Positions 9,913 through 20,549 of a DNA stretch of 64,000 bases are shown here, one piece after another. Source of the DNA: Verticillium longisporum (taxonomy: Eukaryota > Ascomycota > Sordariomycetes > Glomerellales > Plectosphaerellaceae); the NCBI GenBank assembly GCA_019188255.1, contig JAETXT010000003.1, positions 4,030,001 to 4,094,000 on the forward strand. The letters are read 5' to 3'. Position 1 is the first letter of the stretch. Each line of letters starts with the position of its first letter. The position numbers were made by a program, and so were the translations under genes. The notes below the pieces were generated by a model that was given only the letters and a program-made list of their open reading frames with translations, was not told where the DNA came from and did no database searches.

Positions 9913-12900
9913 ATAAGCTCCTCGGATTATAGTAATAGCTCCGTAATAGAGCTAGAGAGTATTAAAAAGATATAATAGGAGTTTAATAGTATTCTAGAAG
10001 AACTTAGTATATTATATTTAACGTAGAAGGTTAGGAAGGGTCTTAATATTAACTTTATCGTTAATAGAGTAGAATTATAGTTCCTTAGATTACTAGATTT
10101 AGTATCCATAGATCTTAAGAGCGCCTAGATCTTTAAAATAATAAGCGTATATAGGACTATAAAGGGAGTTTACCTCTTAAAAGCATTTATCGAAGACTTC
10201 TAGGGCTAGACCGAAGAGGACTTTAATTCCTATAATATAACGATTATTTAAGCGCTAAAGGTATATCTAATAAAGCGTAGGATCCCTCTTCTAGGAATAG
10301 TAAATATTAAAACGTCGAAGAGATTAATCCTAATACTTTTATAAAAAGAGATATTTAATATAATAGAGTCGATTACTACCGACTAGGATTTAATACTCTA
10401 AAGAATAGAGGAATAGCGAGATTAATAGGATAATAAATAATAACCTATAAGGAATGCTTAGCTATCCTAAATCCGAAAACTATAAATAGGGAGGATAGAT
10501 CCCTAATAGCCCCTAGTTCTAGGGTTATCTAATTAATAGAGTAAATAATCTAATTAATAAGAGATTACGCTTTAATTATAAAGAAATAAGACCTTACCCC
10601 TAAATATTATTTAGAACCTACTAGCTTAATACTATATTCTATTATTATACGAATTAATAAATTTATTAATCGATAGAGCTATAATTAAGTAATTTATATT
10701 ATTCTAGAATAAAGAGAGTAATTATTCTAAGGAGATATACGATATCCTTAATAATAAAATATATATCTTTATAAACGTTTACGAACTATTATAAATCCGC
10801 TATATATAGCTCTATATACTCTTCCCGAATATACTTTTAAAGTATATATAAACTTTCTTCCTAGAATATATAAACCGGAGTATAGGACTCTATTAAATAT
10901 ATTTAGTAATTAAATAATAATTCGATTTAAAGATTAATAGAATATAATATTATATAGATTAGAGCTTAATAACGTTCTATTTTATAATAATAGAAGCTAA
11001 TAATATAGGAAAACTGCGAATAGAAGTTCTCTAAATCCTTCTAAATAGGCTTTAGTAATATTAGAGAGTACTTAGCCCTATATTTAAAGAAGAGACTTAT
11101 CTTTATATAAATACTTTAAGGGCAATTTAAAGCGTCCTAGAGCTAAAGATTATATTAATAAAGCTAGAGCGATCTTTTAATACGCTATTTATATAGCTTA
11201 AGAGTATATTAAAGGTAGAGGAGAATACTAGAACGCTTAAGTACTTCTATATTAATAGACGTTATAGGAGCGGATATCGCTAAGCTAATAGAAAAGGAGA
11301 TCGTAGAGAGTAATTAATATATAGAATTAATAATCGTTAATTATCTAGAATTCGTAAATACTAGATATACTCTAAACTAGATTATAGATTAACGAAGTAC
11401 TCTCCTAAGGAATAATAATATTCGAAAGAGTAATAGAAACGTATATAGGAAGCGTATAGGGATTAGCGGAAAGGATATTATTAGTTTTTAATAATAATAG
11501 AACCTATTAAGAGCTCGGAATTAGATAATCCTATTTCCGATAAACTAAGAATAAATAATACCTTTAAGTCTAATCCCGAGAATAAATTAATAAATACCTA
11601 TATTATATACTTCCTAATAAATAAATCGTTTTAATATAGAATTAAAAGGAGTAATCTAAAGGCTAAAATAATAACTCCGATAGAGTAGCTCTTTACTTAG
11701 TATTAGATTAATAGTACTTCTATATAATATAGTATTATCCCTAATATAGGTATAGTATTAATTTCTATAATAGGAGCTTTATAAATAAAGGCCCTAATAG
11801 CCCTAATACTAAGCCTAATAGTTAATAAATAGAGAATAGGGGCTAGAATAAGATTCGGAATAGGAAATCCTATTTCTACGATAAAGGAGATTATTATTCT
11901 AATACTAATTAGGAGAATTATATTCTATATCGTCCTAATAGATACCCTATTCCTACTTTATATTAAGGATATAGACGATCTTAGAATCTATTTAGATAAT
12001 ATATATAACGAGCTAGTAAAGTATATTAAGGAGATCTAGGAGTATATATCTATTTTTCGTAAATAGGGCTACTTATAGTTCTTCCTAGATACGAAGACCT
12101 ATACTAGCTCTAGGATTATATATATAATAGGGATAGAGAATAATAGAATAGCGTTTCTAATAAAAATAGAGCTTTAATATATTTATAAATAGTTCGATTA
12201 TTTATTTATAGAGAAGCTATAGAACCTATTCTAGAGAGTAGACTAGGATATAAATCGGGATACTCTAGAGCTAATAAACCGCTTCTATTATTATTATTAG
12301 ATTAAAGGGAAATCTCTATAATACTTTAAGTTTACTTTAAGGTTAAATATCGATTTTAATTACGAGATTTTAATCGATATTATATATTTAAATAGAAAGC
12401 CCGTTCTTTATATAATCGATATAAGTATAGGATTCTAGTCTATAACTTTTATTCCTAATTTTATAGCTCGTATAATATAGGAAGCTCTTAAGAAGTATTA
12501 ATTAAATATATACCTTAGGCCTCTAGACGTCGTAACTATTAATACTAGAATAAACTTTACCTCCGTAGAGTTTAAGGTAGAGGTACGCCTCCTAGGTATA
12601 ACCTATTATTAGATCCCTATAGAGGCCTATTAATTAATCGATAAGGTTAAGAGCTATTATAAGCCGATATATAGAGTATACGAGATCTTAAAGGTAGAGT
12701 CTCGTAATATAAGCCTAGAATCGCTACTTTAAGGAGCTATAAAGGTAATAAACGATATTACTAAGCTTAATAGATTAATACTTATATTATTTATATTCGG
12801 GGCGATACCTAGGATTACTACTAATTTAGCGCTTATTATAACCTAGGCATAGTACGCTAAAGTAATTAATAAAGCGATAGCGGAGCTTTAATAAATAATC

Positions 12901-15069
12901 GCTAAGCGGAAAGTTAATAATACTCTTAATACTTATAATAGACTAGATATTAAGTAATTATTACTAAGATTACTAGAGCTAGGAAGCGACGTTCTTATAT
13001 TCCGAGAATAGGAGAAATAGACCGGTCCTTATAAGGTTATATCGGTTTCTAATATAGTAATTATAGTCGAAATAGTTAACGGCCTAATAGAGTTTAGAGG
13101 AATATATATTAAGCTATATAATAGATCGCTAGATTAATAGGCTAGGGAGATAATAATAATTTAAACTCTAAAGACCTTAGAACTATTTAAATACTTAGAG
13201 CTAATTCTACTATAATAATATAGGAGACCTAGGAAGTTAATAAACGCTATAAATCTATTATAAGCGGCTTTTATAGATTATAAGAATAATATAACTAGGA
13301 CTTTATAGATTAAATACTAATTTATTATTAAAAGGGAATAATAGGGGTACGACCTAGCTATTTAACTATATAATAAAAGTAGAATAACGACCCCTAAGAA
13401 GCTATTTAAATAGTCTAACTAGGAGGAAATCGACTTACTCCTAATAACTAGAGTAATCGTACTAATTAGGAGATCCGTATTTCCTAATATTAAGATCTTT
13501 AGATACTAGCTTATAAAAGAAGTAAAAGGCCTCCCTTAAGCCCTATATAAGAAGTTAAGATTAATAGTTTAGGGATATAATAACTAGGAGAAGATAACCC
13601 TATTAACGTAATCGCCTATAATTATATATTATAGCTAACGACTAATCCTAGCGATTACCTTAACGCTATAGTAATATAGCTATTAATTAATATTCTATAA
13701 TATTAATTAAGCCTATACCTAGAGCGCTATAGATCTATTATATAACGTTCTCCTATATATTCCTAAGGAGCTATAATATAGATACCCTAATAGAATTGTC
13801 TTCTATATTATAAAGCCGCTCTATAGCATTATAGAATTAGGTCTCTATTAGTTTATAACCTATTAGCGCTATTATAGAGAGCGCCTAAATACTATTCTAA
13901 CGGGCTACGATCTATATTTACTTCTAATTAGAGCTAGAGAGAGCTTTAGATTAATCGGAATATAGATTAACGATACCTTTAACCTCGGAGAGCCCGCATT
14001 TATATAAAAGGAATAAATAGAGCTCGAAAGTACTAGCTTCTAGGTAAAGCCTATTTCTATCCTTAATATAGGATCTAATAGCGTCTTTAATAGCTATATT
14101 ATTAAAATTAGAATTAAAGATCTTACGATTTAATAGAAAGGCTAAGGTAATCGCCTAGAGCTAGTAACCCTAAGGATAGCGAGCTTAGAATAGGAATATA
14201 TCGCCTAGAGAGCTTATAGTACTTATATTACTTTAACCTATTAATTAGAAGTAGCCTTCGATTTCTCTATTATAGCTTAAGCTAAGAACCTATAAAAGGA
14301 CGACTTTAAACGGCTTAATAAATATATATAATAGTAGATCGCTAATATAGGCTATAGCCTAAATTATATATACTTAGATCTCTTAATAGCCTAACTTTAT
14401 ATATTTATTAATAGCTCCTTCGCTAATAATAAGGACCTAAATTTATAGATCGGATTTATTATCCTCCTTAATAATAAACGTTCCTATAATTAGGAGAATG
14501 CCTTTATAGTATATAGTAATATCCTCTATTAATAATCTATTAAATATAAACGGATTATATATTTAGTTCTAGCTAGTAAGATCTATAGGATAGTTAGTAG
14601 CTTCGACGTAGCTTATATCCTTAAATAGACGCTCTAAGAGATCTATAAACGCTTAGAATTACTACTCCTATAGATAATTATCTATACCGATAGCTACTCG
14701 CTCTACTAATACCTAGTTTAATTAAGTATAATAGTAGAGAAACGCTTAATAATAGATCTTATAATATTATAATAAAGCTACGAAGAATATAAAGTCGATG
14801 AAATTTATTAAATTATTAAAAGCGATAACTTTATAGATTTAATAATTAAGGGAGCACTAAACTAAGTATTAAAAGCGCTAATAAGCTTTAATGAAATTAT
14901 AATTAAGATTAAAGGATAAATTAAATATTAAGAAAAGAATAATTAAGGGGTAAAGGTAATTAATATTAGTAAAAATATAATAAAGCCTAAAAACGAGTAC
15001 CCTAGAAGTAAAAACGATAACCCCGTAATTAATAAAATAGTAAAATAACCGCTCTATAAAGCGGACTAG
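9913..15069 (+). pseudogene. Copia-2 gag-pol, RIP-inactivated
   Basis: Aligns by eye to Copia-1 gag and pol from the position of the gag start codon (ATG changed to ATA at 9913) to the RNase H stop (GCG GAC TAG at 15061-15069). It has many in-frame TAA/TAG stops at former CAA/CAG codons. It is useful as a reference: it shows the empty Fot1 site near 10,740, four A at the place where Copia-1 pol lost a base (about 13,312), and the same T5 run at the gag-pol junction (about 11,485). It cannot encode protein. Confidence 0.9.
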
Positions 15070-15289
15070 GCCTCGGAATCCGAAGAATCCGAGTTTAACT
15101 ACTCTAGCGAGTCCTACTAGAGGTAATTAAAGAGCTATAGAGCTACGGCCCGCCTAGCTGCTTTACGGTTAATATTATAAAGACTATCGAGGTCCTTATT
15201 AGGGTTATTACCCCCCTTCGCTTCCTCCTCCTTAGCGATTATTAATATACCCTTTACGATAGTATATTACTTCTCTATATCCTATATCC

Positions 15290-16385
15290 CCTATTAGCTA
15301 ATCGTATAATTAAATAATTAGGGAAATAATAGAGAAGAGAACTTATTAGTTTATTATTCTTATCCTAGGTAGCTAAAAGCTTTATAATAAGCTTAAATGC
15401 CTTAACTAGATTATAGATAATAATCATTAGAGCTATAGATACTAGAAAATAGAGATCGTAGAAGCTTATATTAGTTTATAAGAGTACTTAGAGGTATATT
15501 TATAGTAATAAGAACCCTTAGGCTCTAAATCGTAATATATACTATTAACGCTAGTTTTAGTTTATTTATTAATAAGATAAGACTTTAAATACTCTAAATA
15601 GGGGACCTTACGAATATTACTATATATACGTACTATATCCTAAATTAATAGCTCCTACGATTAATACCGACTAGGTTCTTATACTTCGCTACTCTCTTAG
15701 CGGGAAGGGTAATAGGCGTAAAGGCTTTACGCTTAAGCGGCATTATCGAGGCTAGGATAAGAGAAAAAGAGAGAGAGAGAGAGTAGTAAAAATAGGGATT
15801 TAGTAATCGTCGGAGCTCTAAAATAATAGATTAGGCTAGCTAATCTTAAAAATGAAGAATCGTTATAAGGAAGAGGGAAAGTAAAAGGAATAGAGTTACT
15901 ATAACTTACTAATTAGATATATAGATCTATAGAGTATAATATTTACTAAATTAGCTTAATAGGATCTATTAATCCTATTTAGGCAGTTTAATTCTATTAT
16001 TCTTATTAAAGGCGGTTTAATTCTATTATTCCTATCGAGAAAGCTAAAAAAAGGGGTAATAATAATTATTCTTCTACCCTCTATTAGTATATTAGCGATT
16101 TAGGGACTTTAGGAGCCTATATCTAGCTATTATAAGAGCGCTATTTAATTAACTATTATATTATTTAATTACTATTTATTTCCTTTATTAAAGGGTTTAA
16201 AAGCTTATTCCTATTATTTAATTATAATTTAATTCGTTTCCTTAGAGAGCTATTTAGTAGCTAGTTCAATTGATCCGTAGTACTAGGGACTAGGGATTTA
16301 GCGTTTACGGGAATAGTAGTATTAAGCCGTATTTTTCCTTATTCTATCTATTATTCCCCTATTATTATTTATTCATTTATTTATT
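15290..16385. mobile_element. unclassified insertion of about 1.09 kb in the Copia-2 3' UTR
   Basis: Copia-2 stops matching Copia-1 near 15,290 and resumes near 16,385, and the length excess over Copia-1 is 1.09 kb. CCCCTATTA occurs at both edges (about 15,289 and 16,353) and could be a duplicated target. A minus-strand frame starting near 15,743 (MPLKRKAFTPITL) runs with only RIP-type stops for some tens of codons. I do not recognise the protein, and I could not define inverted repeats. Confidence 0.5.
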
Positions 16386-16528
16386 TATTTATTTTATAGA
16401 TTAGGATAGTAGATCTAATACGCTAGAGACTAGAGGATTATAAACGTATTAGAGTAGCTATTAATATAGGTAATAGAGCCCGATATTAGTCCCTTAGGCA
16501 ATCCTATCTATAAAGAAAAGATAGCTAG

Positions 16529-16819
16529 TATTAAACTAATATTAGGGGATTACCTAGGTCGGTAATTACCGTATAGGATTTACTAATATAGTAATTACCG
16601 GGGCTGGGATTTATAGCTCTTAGGAGCACGTGATTCATAGCTTACGTAATCGGTGAATTAGATAGGTATATCTAATGTACGTAGGTAGCGGTGATTTAGA
16701 GAGATAGAATTATTAATAAAATTATAACCCTTATATTACCTACCCTACCGATTCAGAGCTCTTAGGCATAGCCAAAGTAATGAATTAGGGTTTATATAAG
16801 CAGTAAAGCCCTCTCAATA
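16529..16819 (+). repeat. Copia-2 3' LTR (partly RIPed)
   Basis: Same length as the 5' LTR but clearly less mutated: it keeps GCACGTGATTCATAG, GGTGAATTAG and GGCATAGCCAAAG where the 5' LTR has the T/A versions. Confidence 0.9.
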
Positions 16820-16824
16820 TACTC

Positions 16825-17149
16825 GATATTAATATAATTTATCTTATATACCTTCTTCTTAAACTATCTATAAAATAGTCTATAGGTTAGCGATAGCCTA
16901 GATTATACCCTATAAGTACCCCTAAATAGGTATATTAAGCCCCCTCCCTCCCCTATTTATCTTCCTATCCTAAAGGGTTTATATTTACTTATATTAATTC
17001 TCTCCTAGTAATATATTTATATTTATAGGTAGTATATACTCCTCTACGATTATAGGGTAATAGATACCGATATAGATATTAAAGTATATTATATTATATA
17101 TATATTAAGTTATATACTTTAATAGCTTAGGTATAGGAGCTACTACTAT
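16825..17149. other. RIPed AT-rich flank, no gene seen
   Basis: Continuation of the pre-Copia repeat. On the minus strand the purine run AGAGGGGGGTGC at about 17,152-17,163 marks the border with the transposase relic. I see no coding frame and could not define terminal repeats. Confidence 0.5.
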
Positions 17150-20120
17150 AATAGCACCCCCCTCTTTAATACTCGGGAGAGGGATATCTTAACTAGTTAA
17201 TACTAAACTAGTAATAGAGCCCTAACGACTAGCTACGATAGAGACGATAGAACCCTAACGATTACTAATAGTATTACCCTAGGTCTAGGGGTTAATAATA
17301 ATCGAATAAGTAGTAATCTAATAGAGCTATTAATAGAGGCGACGAGATACTATAACGATATCCTATAGATAATTACGATTATACTTCGAGACCTTAAGCC
17401 CTATAAGAATACTATTCGACTTAGTAAGCTATATATAAGCCTAGATAATATAGTCGACTACTTAATAGGTATTTAACTAGCCTTCGAGCTTAATTATAGT
17501 AGCGTTTATAAACTATATATATATATAATAGAGCTCGAGCTAGGCCCGAAGAAGAGTCGGGATAATAACGGACTACTAAGCTAATATAGCTAATAAGTAG
17601 CTCTTTAGATAGTAGATAGGTAACTATAGTCGCTCCTAACTAGGAGGGAAGGGCTAAGACCGAAGTATATAAGTATACTCCTTCTTATTTACTTCTATTA
17701 GTAGATCTAGTAATAGGGTATATATTAACTTAGAGATACCCTAGAACTTAGAGTATACTAGATTAAGTAGCCGAGTCCGAATAAGGTCTAGTATAGGGGA
17801 TAGTATAGTAAGAGGTAGTAATACCTCCCTAATACCCTATATAGTTCTATACTAGGCCCGGCTAATAGTAATAGTAATAGACGATATATCCTTCCGCATT
17901 TCTAGATATTAATAGTAATACTAGCTATAAATTATAATATCGAAGTCGATAATTACTAATAAGTTCCCTAACTTAGAGGCTTATTTACTAATAAAGTAGA
18001 ATCGATAGAACTTATAGGCTTTTAAGACCTTAAAGCTACTATTCTTATCCTATTAAGGTATATTGCTAAGGTAATAGAGTATAAGTATAATAATAATTTA
18101 CTCCTTACTATTAATAATAGCCTTAATATTAAATTCTATTAATTTAAGGGATTATAGGGCCTTAATAGTATTATCGAAGTTCGATCTATAGGGGCTTAGT
18201 ATAATTAGGAGGATATTAGTAATATAGTAACGTTCCTCGCCTAATAGGCCTATAATAATAATATAAAAGCCGATTAGGGAATAGTATAAGTTTCAGTATA
18301 GACTAAAGCTATCGATAAAGTAGAGGATAGGATAGGAGATTACTATATCCTCGTCTAGCTAGTCCTACTACTCGAAGAGTCCTCTACTATAGACTATAAT
18401 CTTAAGCTTAGCTCGAATTAGTAATATATAATAAAGGGGTATAAGCTAATAAGCTATAGTATAGAATATATATCGGATATTAAAACTAAGTCTAATAGCC
18501 TAGCCTCGAGGGGTATACTTCTACTATACCTTATCCTTACCCTTGCCCTTACCCTTACCTTATATAGGCTTCTAGACTTTAGGATTAGGGTCGTCGAAGG
18601 TCTCGTTAGTCTAGTAATCGTAAGAGATAATAGAGATACGCTTAATAAGGTATTCCTCTAGGACCTAAGTAATATTATCGGTAAATATAAGCTCTAAGAG
18701 CTCTTAGGGCTTAATAAGATAAGGATATTTAGATTATAACTCTATAGAGCGATTATTAATATAATTAAAGGCCTCCTTAATCTATAGAACGATTATACCC
18801 TTTATATCTAGGATAGGCGAGTTATAATAATCGTAGCCTATAGCTCGGATACGATTAATATAATTAGCGTTAGTATTATTAGCGCTTATAGTTTAGTAAC
18901 TATATAATTTATTAATATAGCTATAGATAACGAACTTAGATAGTAGTATTATATCGATTTAGAAGCCCTTATTATCTATAATATAAGTAAACTACCCCGA
19001 CGTTATATGTACCGATAATGCCTAGCTTAGCGATTCGAAGAGTTCTAAAGGGTTATTAACGAAGTAGGCTAGGCCCTAGTATATTGACTATATAATATCC
19101 GATAATAGGAGGTTAATAAAAAGGTTATATAGATCGATTATATATAGATTAATTGAGGTCTTACTAGTACGTAGACGCTCCTCTTACTTATGCTCTACGT
19201 AATAAGTTAGTAACTTATTAGGGTTAAGAGCTACCTAACTACGCCTTATATTTATAAGCGGGAATCGATAGGAGACCCTATTATAAAGGGTCGATAGCTA
19301 GTTCGGTAGTTAGGTAGTATCCGTACTCTATATTAAATATAGGATCTTATAAAGGGTACTATATTTAATATAGTTTATATTAAAGATATAAGTATATAAG
19401 CTAAGGGCTAGCTAGAACTTAATTACTAGCTAGAACTAGTTCTATTAATAAGGGTATAATATAATTAGGTCGTTAAGCTAGTAGTAAGTCTAAACGACTA
19501 TTAGGTCGGATTGCTATTATATATTAGTTTTAATAGTACTAAGCTAAGGCTAATTAATATAACCTATAGATTATCTAGTTATATCTATATTAGTATTAGT
19601 ATTAGCATTAGCATTAGTATTAGTATTAGCATTAGCATTAGTATTAGTATTAGATTTATTGATTATATTATCTTTATCGAATACCTATATCTTAATAGCC
19701 CGGGCATCTTAGCTATTATTAAAGAGCTCGTTATAGTCTATAGCTTAAAGAAGCTCTATATCGTTAAACCTAATAGGTAGGCCCTTTTAAGTAGTATCGT
19801 CGACCTTAATATCGGTAAGGTTAATAGTACTTAATAATATTAATCTACGTTAATATTTAGAGGATAGAGCTAATACTTACTAAGGGCATTATTAAGGGAA
19901 GAGTTATTATCGCTTCTAAAATAGGCCTCTATATTAGAAGAGTCGTTATCGTTAATATCGCCTATTATATAATCTTCATTATAGGTAGGAGTAGGACCCT
20001 CGATATTAGGATATTAATATTTAGTACTAGGGCTAGTATTAAGGTTAAAGTAGACTCTCGATCGATAGCCGAGCTCGTCGTTATCGTCGAACTTAGTACC
20101 GCTACTAAATACCTTCCTCT
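17150..20120 (-). pseudogene. Plavaka/KDZ (Tnp2-like) transposase relic, RIPed
   Basis: On the minus strand, one frame between about 18,460 and 17,880 is open except for TAA/TAG stops that correspond to CAA/CAG. Read with Gln at the stops it resembles the fungal Plavaka transposase core: FSLYQNLYHSLTGFY (about 18,290), SPYRSNFDNTIKAL (about 18,185), IPQQDKNSSFK (about 18,050), then a GNL...YLEMR stretch (about 17,900). Upstream, about 18,500-19,200 continues in similar fashion with a Lys-Gly repeat, and 19,580-19,980 holds an acidic low-complexity region with an (Ala-Asp)n tract, typical of the N-terminus of these proteins. The active protein would be a cut-and-paste transposase. Element ends and target duplications were not found. 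Confidence 0.6.
19586..19652 (-). repeat. (GCTAAT/ACTAAT)n hexamer tract, probable RIPed (Ala-Asp) codon repeat
   Basis: About eleven 6-bp units, reading ATTAGT or ATTAGC on the plus strand. On the minus strand they are exactly what (GCTGAT)n becomes when TG changes to TA, so the tract was probably an Ala-Asp repeat within the transposase N-terminus. Confidence 0.6.
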
Positions 20121-20549
20121 AAAGTATATTAACGATATAGGTTAGATATTACTCCTATTCTAATAGTCCTATTCTAATAGTAATATAATATAGTATTAAT
20201 AGATAAGAGGGATATAAAAGAGAAGGGTTAAAAGAGAAGAGGTAGAATAAAGTAATAAGTAGTATATTAAAGAGCTATTAAGGGCCTTCCTAAAATTACT
20301 ATCGACTACCTTCTAAATCTAAGGTGCTCTATAAATATCGCTAATAGGAGCTCGAAAGAAGACCTCCTACCCCTTCTACCCCTAAAGTAGGGCCGTTTTA
20401 AGTACCTAGCTAATTAGAGGCCTACTTCTAACTTACTTCCTGCCCCTTTATCTATTCCTAACCTTATTATAAAATTAATATCTTATTTATATTTACCCGC
20501 CTTATTATCGATAATAATATACCCGCTAGACGTATTACCTACCTTCTAT
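20121..20549. other. RIPed spacer, nothing recognised
   Basis: AT-rich DNA between the minus-strand transposase relic and the plus-strand polyglutamine frame. No open frame or repeat stands out. Confidence 0.5.

Larger units (their letters stand above)
9279..16819 (+). mobile_element. Copia-2, RIP-destroyed copy of the same Copia family
   Basis: Same family as Copia-1 on the opposite strand. LTRs are at 9279-9569 and 16529-16819 (291 bp each) with TACTC on both sides. Every region of Copia-1 can be followed through it with C-to-T and G-to-A changes at CA/TG sites, which turn Gln codons into stops. It is uninterrupted at the Fot1 site and carries a private insertion of about 1.09 kb in its 3' untranslated region. 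It is older than Copia-1. Confidence 0.93.

Noticed and set aside
18520..18565. Telomere-like CCTTAC/CCCTTA repeats
   Set aside because: The unit is not CCCTAA/TTAGGG, and on the minus strand it reads as a Lys-Gly codon repeat in the transposase relic.
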